Source of the DNA: Heligmosomoides polygyrus polygyrus
Taxonomy: Eukaryota; Nematoda; Chromadorea; Rhabditida; Heligmosomidae
NCBI GenBank assembly: GCA_947396885.1
Contig: OX377205.1
Span: 24,725,407-24,789,406, forward strand
Length of the DNA: 64,000 bases
Direction of reading: 5' to 3'
Each line of letters begins with the position of its first letter. Position 1 is the stretch's first letter. Below are positions 1-11,170 of the stretch, piece after piece. The notes below the pieces were generated by a model that was not told the DNA's origin, ran no database searches, and worked only from the letters and a program-made list of their open reading frames with translations. A program made the position numbers and the translations under genes.

Positions 1-3000
1 TTTGACGTTCCGTCGTGTACAATAATCTCCAGAAGCTGCATTTTGTCTACAGGCGAAAAGTAGTGCATTCCGATGACCTTAAATGCTCTAGATTAAGTGG
101 CCAAATGTAACCGTTACAAAGAGCTCATATTGAAGAGTTTTTACCTTTTATCATTATATTCTATGAAACACTTATATTCGCAATGATCAAGCCCATCTAC
201 ATATTTCGAAATTTTTGTGCGTTCCAACCACTTTCAAAGGAAAAATCTGTACTGTAATTTCTAGCAGTCAGAATCCAGTTAAGGCATTGATCGCGTGATG
301 AAGATAAGAATGAGGAAGGAAAATTAAATAGTTGCTCTGAAGCAGGGTCCTTAAAATACATTAATACGAACTAAGAAAATTTCTCAATAATCCCAATAAA
401 GATCATGGAAAATCCGACGTTCATCTATCAAACCTCACAAATTAAAGATTAGGAGAGCGTTTGATGCCCCTACAGTGGCACATCGACGATCAGTAGCACA
501 TAGTCTAGCCAAGTACGCATCTATCGCACCAAGTTTCATTAACGTACCTTTTCTGGTCGAGCAGACGCCTTGGCGATCTCCTTGATGGGAAGAGCCGAGG
601 TATTCGATGCAATGATAGTGTTCTGAAAGTAACGTAATTCTCTTGCCCAACTATTCGTCATACTGTAGTTTAATTGAATTTTTTTATGTGCTTGAGTGAA
701 TTAGAAAAGACAGTTTCTTCGAAGAAACGTAATTCTCTTGCCCATTCTTCTTGTGTGAAATTAGAAAAGACAGTTTCTTCGATGGAACCAGCGAAACCAC
801 CACAATCCCTGACTACCTTCTTTACAGCGATCGTAATCACGGAATTTTCTCATGCAACTACCACATTTTCACAATTAGACTGAGCATTCCACTATGCTTA
901 AAAATGTATGCACATCAGCAAAATACGTCCGCAGAAGAAGCTTTAATGTAATTCGCTACTTCTCCAAGCCCTACATCTTCACTACTAATGATTCCTACAA
1001 TTACGCATTTTATGTCCAGTTCATTACTTTGGTCTAAAGTAATAAGTCGATTGTCATTGTTGTAATGTAGACTTAGTAAGGGGAATAAAACCTCACGAAC
1101 AATGGTATACCATAAAGCTTGTGGTTAAACCCTATCTTGCTGCTCTATTGCCATGCTATCAGGCGGAAAGGAATCCTTGTACCATATTTGCGTCAATTCA
1201 AATACTAAAAAAAGAGCTTAAGCTGGTAAAAATGGGTCACAAGGCGTTGGAGCGAACTGCTTGTACGAGTGATCACATTCTCATCACTAAGCAGACACTT
1301 CAAACGTGTTAATAGAAAATAAAGTAATATTGAGCACTCACGGGGCCAACGATTGATTCGATCTGCTTGATGACTTTGTGCTTCAGTGCCAAGTCCTCAA
1401 AGACAGCCTCGATGACAATGTCTGAGTTCTTCATAGCCGAGTATTCACAAGAAGCAACCAAGTTTGAAACCATTCTGGAAGTATAACGATCAAGGCTGTT
1501 CTTCGTAAACTCCTGCCCACACAACTCTACCGCTCTTTCTCCAGCTTGTTAATCTTCTTCCGCTTCACTTGACCATTGAGCTGAGTAATGATCTGGTTCT
1601 CTCCGCGTTCCAGTCCCTATAAGCATGGAACATTCAACAATAACAACAAAGGACAACAATAACAAAAAAGGAACCGTTTACTGATCTTTTCTACTGATCT
1701 TCCCAACTCATTTTATGTAGAAAAAAAAGCCGAAGACAGCTTACCAAGACTTGAATAACCAAAAAAATAACTAAAGGACCATCACGAGTTTTTACCAGAA
1801 TCTCGAAGGTCACCCAAAACTCCCACAAAAAGCCTTTTTTCTTATAAACGTCAAACTTGAGTACGAATAATTCCATGTTGCAGAGTCTATCCAATTCGCA
1901 GAACCACACCTGCTCATTCATGTCGAGCATCACGCACTTGAGCCCTTTGTCTATTGTCACGTTGGCGATTCCGGCTCCCATAAGGCCTGCTCCAACAACG
2001 GCCACCTCTCTGAAAACACAACTCATACACTCTTCGAATAGGAAGACTTCGAGGCATTCAGCGAATCGGAAATTAGACCTACTTTACTGCTCTTCCTTCT
2101 CCGAACTTGTTCTTCTTGCACTCCGTGGATCCATTGAAAAGCCCAATGAGTGCCTTTGACTGGTACGTTTGGACGAGCTCACCAAAGCACTGAAAACGGG
2201 TAATATGATTTGGACCTTGTTTTAAACACAGAAAAAAGCATAGAAGGAAGCGATAACACGATACCCCACTTTTGCCCAACTTTAAAAGAAGAACTTCAAA
2301 CTCGAAAAACAAACAAAAATATGAAAAAGTTGAATTCGCAAACAAACAGCACCTGGGACTCAAATTTGTATCCCTCTGATGGTCCGTTAACAATTCCGTT
2401 TCGAACAGCTTCGAGGATTCTCAGCGGGGCCGGATAGTTTCCAGCAGTCTGCTTCATTACCTGAAAACGGTGAAACAGAATGTGATACCAAAAATATGTG
2501 CTAGTTAAGGCTACTTAAAACCTAAGAAATCTATCAACTCACCTTCTCCCTGGCCATCTTCATCACTAGGTTATCAAGCACGAAGGAAGTGGTCATCGCC
2601 TAAAAGGAAGAGTAATCCTCTTTATTTGCACTTACTTAGAAAACACAGCTCGAGAAGATTGAAAGCAGCGGACCTCTTCTATAAAGGAGACCTAGCGACA
2701 TCAAGAAACACACCTTTTGCATCAATTTCTCAACCAGAGGACGCTCTCGGTTCACCTTCAGCGTGCCATCGGCCAGCTGACGAGCTGTATCCACAGCTAC
2801 TTTCTCGAGATACCTTGAAGAAGACATTTTGTTCCTCTCGCCACAGGGTCCTTTAAGAGATGAGCACGAGCACGTTTCAACTCACTTGTGAGTATTTATG
2901 GCAGCTGGTTGGAGTCCATCGCCCAGTGGTTGGACAACTACGTCCACTAATCCAATCCTTTTAGCCTAAAATTTGCTTTAAAACACGGATAGACAGCAAA

Positions 3001-4280
3001 CATTCGACATTAGAGCCACAAGGGGAGCAAAGCTTGTCCAAGCTGTCGAAGAAAAAGTTGCAATTAGAAGAAAATTTCGAGTAAAGGCTAAGCTAGAAGG
3101 ATCAATTCAGATGGACCTCTTCCCTGAATATTGTGCAGCCGAGGAATGGGACCTATCCTTGTCAAAAGGAAGCAACCTTGAAGGTGTTGCTACTCCCATC
3201 CTGAACGTGGCCAAGAGGCTTCAAATCAATGGCAGTTACAGGATTTCTTGGAGAAAATTACGAAAGGAGGCCATCAAATAAGACAACCGGGGCTAAATCA
3301 CGATCAAAATAGATCCGAAGGAATCACTCCTCTTCCGGTCAGGCTATAAAGCCCTTCACATGTCCTCACTAACCTTATCAGCCTTCAAATTCTTGCCGGT
3401 CAGCATCATATCAAGAGCGTTCTGGATCGAGACAAGCTTCGGTAAGCGTTGAGTTCCACCGGCTCCAGGAAGAAGACCCAACATAACCTGCAAAAAACAG
3501 CTCCGTTTCGCCAGTTTTCTAGCCAAAAGCATCAATCGACAGCTCAGCAACCCACCTCAGGCAGTGCCAGCTTCGTTTTGTTGTCATTGACGGCGATGCG
3601 ATAATGGCATGACATAGCCAGTTCCAGACCACCACCCATGCAACTGCCCATGATGGCCGCAACGATTGGCTTCCCGGACTTCTCCAACTTCTCGAACTGC
3701 TCCTGCGCTCGTCTGAAATGCTTTAGATCATAAAAGAAATGTGAGCACATAAGGGTCACTGGTTACTTTGAGATGCTCGCTCCTTCCGAAGGCGTCTTCA
3801 CGGCTTTCAACATAGTGACGTCTGCCCCAGCAACAAAGCTTCCCGGCTTGCCTGACATGAGAACCACTGATTTGACGGAAGAGTCACGATCAACCTGAAA
3901 AAGGTCCGCGCTTAATTTAACACCGCATCAGCTGGAGCTGAAAAAGTTAAAAAGATCTAACCTGATCGAAGGCTGCCTGCAGATCCTTAGATATCGCCTC
4001 GTTTAGGACGTTCTCCTAAACAGTGAGAAAGTAACAGCCCCTTGTAGCAGTGATAGAATTTAGGAAGCGGACGAACCTTTGAATTAGGCAGGTCCATCTT
4101 AATAACGGCCACATCGCCCTGTTTCTCGACCTTGACGCTGCCTAAAGGAACCAATCTAAAGACAGGAACAAGAAGAATACGAAATTTCGAAAGAACTCTG
4201 AACGTAGCTCTACCTCTAATGAGACAACAACGCCGAAGGCACGCAAGAGGAAGCCTTTCTACAACCCTAATGAACAACAT
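1..4280 (-). CDS. HADHA: Mitochondrial trifunctional enzyme subunit alpha (HADHA), 5' two-thirds, 16 exons
   Basis: Long-chain enoyl-CoA hydratase / 3-hydroxyacyl-CoA dehydrogenase of mitochondrial fatty-acid beta-oxidation; the partner is the HADHB thiolase. Exons I assign, 5' to 3': 4280-4214, 4141-4077, 4015-3962, 3894-3767, 3712-3556, 3487-3374, 2965-2886, 2813-2714, 2599-2543, 2460-2353, 2189-2088, 2005-1910, 1616-1531, 1474-1342, 622-548, 77-1. All junctions are GT-AG and all phases agree (1499 nt, about 499 codons). Residues 1-22 are Arg/Leu-rich, as in a mitochondrial presequence. The hydratase domain shows [16 protein letters not shown] and the LALPEV plus [14 protein letters not shown] motifs holding the active-site glutamates. 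The dehydrogenase shows the NAD-binding [24 protein letters not shown], and in the last visible exon [11 protein letters not shown] with the catalytic His. The family is about 760 aa, so roughly 260 C-terminal residues lie beyond the left edge. No lesions seen. Least certain junction: the acceptor at 2006, chosen to keep frame. Confidence 0.97.
631..783. repeat. Imperfect tandem duplication in HADHA intron 14
   Basis: The words AACGTAATTCTCTTGCCCA (631 and 726) and TTAGAAAAGACAGTTTCTTC (701 and 760) each occur twice in the same order. The second unit is 36 bp shorter between them. It lies wholly in the 719 bp intron between exons 14 and 15 and does not touch splice sites. Confidence 0.8.
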
Positions 4281-4295
4281 GGACAGTTTACAGCT
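4281..4295 (-). promoter_or_regulatory. Likely spliced-leader trans-splice acceptor of the HADHA gene
   Basis: Reading the minus strand, a T-rich run ending TTTCTTACAG lies 13 nt before the ATG at 4280. Nematode mRNAs commonly receive a spliced leader at such an outron acceptor a few bases upstream of the start codon. This also supports the choice of start. It is inference from position and sequence only. Confidence 0.5.
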
Positions 4296-4310
4296 GTAAG
4301 AAAGCTATGC

Positions 4311-6871
4311 CCAACTTGGGGCATAAGAGCTCATTGAACATCGTTCAAAGATGCCTTGGTTTGCTCGAAGATCTTAAATGTGCACCAGAAAACGAAAGAG
4401 ACGTATTCGATTTCTATTCAACAATGCGTCAAATTTGCTGACTTAAAGGTAGCCCAATATTAACGCTTATGCTTGAACAACTAACTCCATGAAAAGCTAG
4501 TACTTCTACTGGTAATAGAGAAGATTAATTTAGTTCAAGGCACGGATCGTAATCACGTGCTCAGAATGGCAAAAGGTGAAACCGTTTTTCTGTTCAACAA
4601 TGCTATTTCGTGTGTTTCTTGGAATTAGTCCCATACCGCAAAAAGAAAATGAATGTCTTTCGCAGTCAAAAGGAAGCCAGTGAAAAAATAAATAAACTAG
4701 AAGCGTTGAAAAGTCGGTGTAGGAATGACAGATTTGGTAATGTTCTACTCAACGGTCAAACTTTCAAACTCCAAATCGAAGAAATCTACAGTACTAAGCA
4801 GACTGGTGTCCGGTACACATCAGCAAGCTATCATTAATCGGGTAAGCTAGAACAGCAAGATCCCGGAGTTCCTTCCCTTGCCTAGTTCTGTAGAGCATAG
4901 AAGCCGTGTTTATGTGAATGTTCCACGATACCTTGCTGATGTGCATCGATCACCAGCTCGCTTAGTACCGAATCTACTTGTGACCGAATCGCCCAAAATA
5001 AGATGAGCACATCGGAACTAACCTTGGCTAAGCGACATGGTGGCCGAGAACGGTCGCACGAAAGGAACTGAAATGACGAAATAAAAATCGAAACCAACGA
5101 AAGCTGGACTTTGCTGAGCGTCTCGAAAACGATAGCCCATCGCTCCTCTTTGTAGGAAGAAAAACTTTTATTAACTTAAATTGGGTAGATCATATCGAAT
5201 ATTGAAAATGGCTACCTAGCAAAACAAGGAAGAGCTGAACTTATTCTTGACCTTTGAAGCCTCCTCCTCAACTGAAAGACGTGCCGTTAGCACAGTGCTG
5301 AAGCCCAGCGAACCCTATCACGCTGATAGTCTATCCAAACCAAAACCCACTTCGTTAGGAAGAATGTAGTTTAAAAAACATGGTTTCTTTATTGTGAAGA
5401 TGTGAAAAACGCATGAAAGTCTAAATCAAAAAGAACACTCACCGACGAGCCTAGTCCCGCAGGTTAGTCGTGACAGCATCCTGGCCTTGACCCAAACGTC
5501 CCTAAACACGTCGCAGCTTGCAGTTTTGCATGATTCGGTCAACGTTCGATAACAGCGATCGATGCGAATGTTATGGAGGAGAGAGATCGATAACCCGAGA
5601 TACAAAGCGCGAACCGTTATCAACCACTTTTTCGATAGGAAACGAACACCGTTCGTCAAAATTTCGACCTCACAATTCTCCGGACTGGTTATATGGGTGT
5701 TTGAGCTTTCAAAAAAAAAACTTTTCGACAATTGAAGTCTGTGAGCAGTGAATAAAAATCGAGGTAACGAGCTAGGCGTCATTATTAGTTACTGAGAGCA
5801 CACAAGTAAAGTCACATAAATTGACTCAATAGAGAACCTGTCCTAGCCCAGCGGTAAGCAAATAGGCGGATCAAAATTAGGGTCAGAGTAAAACACAGTG
5901 CATATGCAGAGCACCTCGGCTCCTTCAGATTCTCGGTGTAATATCCTTGTTTTTGAAGAAGTGCAGCGAAGTACAGCGATATTCAGTAGACATAAACCCT
6001 CTCTCGGAACCTTTTATTGGGCATTCCTCAAAATAAACGAAAAAATGCAGATATTTGGAGAAAAACACACGATGGATGTGCTTCTTCACATAATACTCAT
6101 AGGCATACCTTCGAACAGAAAACGGTTGAGAGACTTGAAGAGCCTCCTCTATAGGATTTGAGTGCTAGTCTCCAAAAGAATTCTCAAAGACCAAAATACG
6201 AGTGGGGTCTGTAATCTTGCGCTGAGCCATTTCTCGCTCTATAATATCGTCTTCAGGCTTGTATTGCTCCCCTCCTTCACTTCGTCAAGGACGAAATGCA
6301 GTAAACCTCGGGAATCCGATACCGCCCGCCTTTCTACCACTGCTAAAGCGAACTGAACATGTACAAAATGGCACTGAACTCTCCTTGAGAACTGCAAATC
6401 GCTAACTTCTAGTACATGATGGTGTGTTTGATGCTCCGGACTCTCACAGCTGGCTGTCTCCAATTCTCCCACCGTTATCAAATAAGTACGGGTGGTGATC
6501 CCTTTCGACTAGAAGTTTTCCTGTTGCTATCGGTCACGCCTATACTTCATTTTCATACAGTTGATTCACACCTCTTATTTTTTATTTTTCGACTTGCCAG
6601 GAAATAACTTCGTGAACCTATGTCGTTCTAAAAGCGCAAAGAAGGCCAAGATGAATGAAAGAACAAGGCCGAGACTAGTCAAAATATTCAATCCTAATCC
6701 ATAGAAAACCGATCCCCAAGCAGACACGCCTTGAAATGCTTAGAAAGAGAGTTTAACCTTTGAAATGCTGAAAACGAAGGAAACACATCTACTCATGAGT
6801 GGTTTCCATAACTGGAACGAGAAAAAACGTCTCAAGGGCGAGAAATTCCCGCAAAAATCAGACCAAGGGTG
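4311..6871. other. No gene recognised upstream of HADHA
   Basis: This is ordinary AT-leaning intergenic sequence. Short open stretches exist on both strands (for example 5426-5782 minus, 4610-4837 plus) but none shows a domain, a credible exon chain or codon bias. A possible tiny first exon, ACCATGTCGCTTAGCCAAG followed by GTTAGT near 5024-5042 on the minus strand, cannot be joined to anything. The bases 4852-4960 match a dispersed repeat listed separately. Confidence 0.6.
4852..4960 (+). repeat. Dispersed repeat, copy 1 (copy 2 at 22190-22330)
   Basis: Both places share CCCGGAGTTCCTTCCC, then GCCTA-TTCTG, then CCGTGTTTA-GTG and TGTTCCA in the same order and orientation. Copy 2 has about 30 extra bases in the middle. 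The identity of the family is unknown. Confidence 0.55.
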
Positions 6872-7170
6872 TTGATATCAGCAGGAGTGTTCGAGCTGTG
6901 GAGCCAAGATTGTGATCCGCACTTGACGGATGACGCTTCGGCATAACTTTTTTTTTCAGAGCCTGCAACAAGACTCAAGGAGGTTTGAAAGGTTACCCGT
7001 CCAACAACGATAAAAACTATGACTATTAAAAATAGTTCTTGGACAAGTAACCCTCCAAACCTTGCTTGACATTCCCAGGCTCTGAAGAAAGCGGTTACGC
7101 CGAAACGTCAGCCGAATACAGTGGGGACAACAATCTTGGCTTCACCGCTCGAACAGTCCTTCTGATATCA
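6872..7170. repeat. Palindromic (foldback) repeat of the CTCTGAAGAAGGCGG family
   Basis: The left arm from GATATCAGCAGGAGTGTTCG pairs with the right arm ending CGAACAGTCCTTCTGATATC. The arms carry CAGGCTCTGAAGAAAGCGG and TACGCCGAAACGTCAGCCG on the right and their complements on the left. The inside is also inverted: AAGGAGGTTTGAAAGGTTAC against GTAACCCTCCAAACCTTGCT. The same words occur in the palindrome at 29986-30192. No ORF is present, so it is a non-autonomous element. Confidence 0.75.
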
Positions 7171-8448
7171 ATGTCATTCCAATATTCAGTCGATCATGGA
7201 GCAGACCAATGACGATGAAGAAAGTACTCTGAAGAACAAATAATTGCGGCTTCTTCTAACTCGTTAAAGGAAGAAGGACCTAAAAATTAATGATGGCAAA
7301 TAAGCACTAAGGATACAATTAAAGAAGCTTGCCTATGCCAGCTCAATGGTAAGAATGATCGAATATCGAAATTTCTGAGTGGAACAATAAAAGAGGAACT
7401 GATGCTCTTAACGGCTAATGGGTTATCGATAGTATTGATGTTGACGCAGCGAACGCGATCGGCAAGGTACAAAGTACGCACCGACGTCGCCCAGCGAGGC
7501 CCCGCGAACGGGGACACACATCACAACACCACCCCAGAGACTGGAAGGATACTCCGACGCTGCGGGCTCCCGTAAAATTTTCTGGACTGTCCCGCCTCGC
7601 CAAACTGAATCACAATGCAGAACGCAATGATTTCAATGAAGCCCTTCCGTCAAACAATAAGTTACTCGCAGACACTGATCACTGCCCTATGATTAGTTCT
7701 CCATTTCTTTAACCGGTTGGCTTTAAGAGATCCGGTCCTGAGACACTTCCCAAATTTGGCTAGTTTCCGCCTACACAGTTCGATTTAAATTCCAGTACGA
7801 TGGTTTACCAGAGCATCTTTTATATTCTGGTCGATCGCGACATTCCACTATTCTCTGTGCGCAAAAATTCCACACCTTGAAAAAGAAAACTTGACAAAAC
7901 GTTCTCGAAATGCACATCTGGCAGATGAGAGGATCTGGCTCTACATTTGAGTCCGCGCAGAGGTACTGTGGGGAGAACCCAACTAGGATCTATGTCTGAT
8001 TAAATAAATGCATAGTATTACACTGTAGAGCAAATAGGAATGAAGGATAACATTCAACATGCTTAGGTGAACAATACCATAAGACAGGCATCATTGCATA
8101 ATATTCACAGGCATGACCTAGTGATGCCGCAAGCACGTAAACAAGATGATGCACAGATACTACACTCTAGCCGCGGCACCCCCTTTTAATACCTTGACGA
8201 CGGGAGCGATTCTCGCGTGTCTGGCCCTGAGACGAAGCGTGCCGCACAAATGTGATTGACATACCGTGACCCAAACTTCGTCTAGGGATGAATTTGGATG
8301 CCAAACACGATGCTAATGTTCGTCTTCACACTTATGGTCGGCTACCATCCCCCCCCCCTCCCACTTCGCTAATATGATGGTCGTATCAGGATGGTAAAAG
8401 AGCCGGGAGGAGTGGGTCCGACGTAGCCAAAACCTGAGAACCGATTAA
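7171..8448. other. No gene recognised
   Basis: No exon chain or known repeat can be supported. There is a C-rich tract at about 8350-8360. Short minus-strand ORFs at 7287-7603 have no recognisable content. Confidence 0.6.
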
Positions 8449-8497
8449 GACGAATGCACCCCCAAAAGGTTACCGTATACCGGCTGTCCGCGCCCTC
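8449..8497 (+). repeat. Fragment of a dispersed GC-rich repeat
   Basis: GAATGCACCCC, GGTTACCGTATACCGGC and TGTCCGCGCCCTCCT match the inverted copy at 16398-16580 (plus strand there reads the complement) and weakly 11684-11702. Similarity stops exactly where the TIR element beginning GGGCCCGTATGCAT starts, as expected if that element inserted here. Confidence 0.55.
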
Positions 8498-9633
8498 CTG
8501 GGCCCGTATGCATATCTCGGGGAGGCGGGGTGCCCCACTCGGGGCGCCCCAACTGCAGGTCGTACCCAGCAGGTTTGGGGCTCCCAACCCGCGATGCATA
8601 TGGCTCCCACCACGGTCGGGGAACTTCCGAGCCGTATGTGATATGCGTAGTACGTAGGCACGGATTAGGTTTTGCATTTCTCGGCGAAAATGTCAGCTGC
8701 TCGCTGTCGCGCATTCATGCGCGTTTGAGGAAAAAAGGGAGTAAAGGAGGTTAGGGAGGCACAATGGGCTGGGAATTATGTTGTAGCGTTAAGAGTAGTT
8801 TTTATTTTCTAATAACATGCTGTTTTACTTGTGTTTAACTATTCGTGTGTTTGTCTGTTTGCGAGTTTTAGTTTATCCGTTTATTTGTTTTTTATTTTAT
8901 AAAGAATAGTGCCGCAACCTACTCAGTCTGCTATTTCGTGTTAAAGAAAATATAATTTGACATGAGCAAATGTGAAAAGTTAGATTTTTCGGAAATTCTT
9001 GAAAGCTCTGTCTCCTTTTATGCAGGACTGCTTTTAGACGCTCTCATTTCTGAACACAAGCTTCATCAAAACTCGGCTTCCCTGATTTTTTCGAAGAAAT
9101 TTCATATCATAATCCTATCCAGCTTTATACCAAATAGTCCGACTAGAAAAGTTATATGATGAGAGCACATAATCGCTTAGTTAAATGTACCCATACAGCG
9201 CAATACAACGGGCCACTTTACTGTTCCCTACTGCGTGATGAACATAATTTGTCATGATGAATTGGTTTTGCAATACAATAACAAATAATGCTTCTAAAAC
9301 CTAGAAAAATCGAGAACTCAGGCAGCAAATATTCCTCTCTGAAACGAGCATTTCAGTGGTGCTCAATAAAGTAAGAATAATGAAAATCAAGCCCTGAATT
9401 GAAGAAAAATTCACCCAACTACCACTTTTTCTCACTCCACCGGCAAAATTATGCGCGAATCATATGTTTTCCTTCGCTGTCCGCAGCATTCCCCTTACGT
9501 CGGAGTAGGTGGCGCCCCGACCCCGAGGGGGCTGGGGAATACGGTATCTCCCCGGAGGTGTACATCGCGGGATTCCGCCGCCCTTTAAATTATTCCCCGA
9601 CGGGAGGCCCCGAGCGAGATATGCATACCGGCC
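8498..9633 (+). mobile_element. Non-autonomous TIR DNA element, left copy (1.13 kb)
   Basis: The element begins GGGCCCGTATGCATATCTCG and ends with CGAGATATGCATACCGGCCC, so its ends are inverted repeats of each other, each with the palindrome TATGCATA. The next 50 bp at each end are unusually GC-rich (for example GGGGTGCCCCACTCGGGGC) while the body is AT-rich. A near-identical copy lies inverted at 10039-11170. Small ORFs inside have no transposase motif. The superfamily cannot be assigned: no clear target duplication was found at either side. Confidence 0.8.
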
Positions 9634-10038
9634 CCTATGTTCGGGTGCAGAGTCCTGTTGGAACGTCCAATGGGCACCACCGAAGTGCTGGTGGGCCTAA
9701 GGAAGAACTACAGACTCAAGAATGTCTCGCTGGTACACATATTTTCCGATTTTTCACTCCTTTATCCACGAAAACCAGAGGGGTCCTGCCAGAGGGATGA
9801 TTCCCCCCAAACCACGGCCGATTATTATAAGCTGCTGAAGGGCATCCGTTGGTGAATCACCAGAGATACTTTGGTGCCAATAAGAGATCACTTGAACTCT
9901 GAAGATCCAAATCCCGTTGCGATCCACCTGAATATTGGATCTCCTGAGAAACTCCTCCAGCAATCAGAGATGAATTGGAATTACTAGGTAAAGGTGAGCC
10001 TCGTGTGATAGGATACTGTGCCTACGTCCCCAATCTGG
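9634..10038. other. 405 bp spacer between the two inverted TIR elements
   Basis: No gene or repeat recognised. It would form the loop if the two flanking 1.13 kb copies pair. It contains an in-frame stretch around 9640-9700 without recognisable domain. Confidence 0.6.
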
Positions 10039-11170
10039 GCCGGTATGCATATCTCGCTCGGGGCCTCCCGTCGGGGAATAATTTAAAGGGCGGCGGAATC
10101 CCGCGATGCACACCCTCGGGGAGATACCGTATTCCCCAGCCCCCTCGGGGTCGGGGCGCCACCTACTCCGACGTAAGGGGAATATTGCGGACAGCGAAGG
10201 AAAACATATGATTCGCGCAGGATTTTGCCGGTGAAGTGAGAAAAAGAGGAGTTGGGTGTATTTTTCTTCAACTCAGAGCTTGATTTTCATTATTCTTACT
10301 TTATTGAGCACCACTGAAATGTTCGTTTCAGAGAGGAATATTTGCTGCCTGAGTTCTCGATTTCTCTAGGTTTTAAAAGCATTATTTGTTATTGTATTGC
10401 AAAACCAATTCATCATGACAAATTATGTCCATCACGCAGTAGGGAACAGTAAAGTGGACCATTGTATTGCGCTGCCGGGTACATTTAACTAAGCGATTAT
10501 GTGCTTTCAACATATAACTTTTCTGGTCAGACTGTTTGGTGTAAAGCTGGATAGGATTATGATATGAAATTTCTTCGAAAAAATCAGGGAAGACGAGTTT
10601 CAATGAAGCTTGTGTTCAGAGATGAGAGCGTCTAAAAGCAGTCCTGCACAAAAGGAGACAGAGCTTTCAAGAATTTCCGAAAAATCCAACGTTTCACATT
10701 TGCTCATGTTAAATTATATTTTCTTTAACACGAAATAGCAGACTGAATAGCTTGCAGCACTATTCCTTATAAAATAAAAAACAAATAAACGGATAAACTA
10801 AAACTCGCAAACAGACAAACACGCGAATAGTTAAACACAAGTAAAACAGCATGTTATCAGAAAATAAAAGACACTCTTAACGCTACAACCTAATTCCCAG
10901 CCCATTGTGCCTCCCTAACCTCCTTTACTCCCTTTTTTCTTCAAACGCGCATGAATGCGCGACAGCGAGCAGCTGACATTTTCGCCGAGAAATGCAAAAC
11001 CTAATCCGTGCCTACGTACTACGCATATCACATACGGCTCGGAAGTTCCCCGACCGTGGTGGGAGCCATATGCATCGCGGGTTGGGGGCCCCAAACCTGC
11101 TGGGTACGACCTGCAGTTGGGGCGCCCCGAGTGGGGCACCCCGCCGCCCCGAGATATGCATACGGGCCCT
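10039..11170 (-). mobile_element. Non-autonomous TIR DNA element, right copy (inverted)
   Basis: This is the reverse complement of 8498-9633 over nearly its full length with scattered substitutions and a few small indels. It starts GGGCCGGTATGCATATCTCG and ends CGAGATATGCATACGGGCCC. No ORF with recognisable content. Because it shares both termini with the left copy, two separate insertions in opposite orientation, or one compound foldback, explain it. Confidence 0.8.

Noticed and set aside
5426..5782. 118 aa minus-strand ORF with EVEILTNGVRFLSKK
   Set aside because: A faint resemblance to the start of M16 peptidases (LxNGxR) is not followed by any further motif, and no exon chain exists.
8369..8714. 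Overlapping ORFs in the GC-rich ends of the foldback element
   Set aside because: They arise from GC-rich subterminal palindromes, appear mirrored in the other copy (10915-11314) and have no domain.
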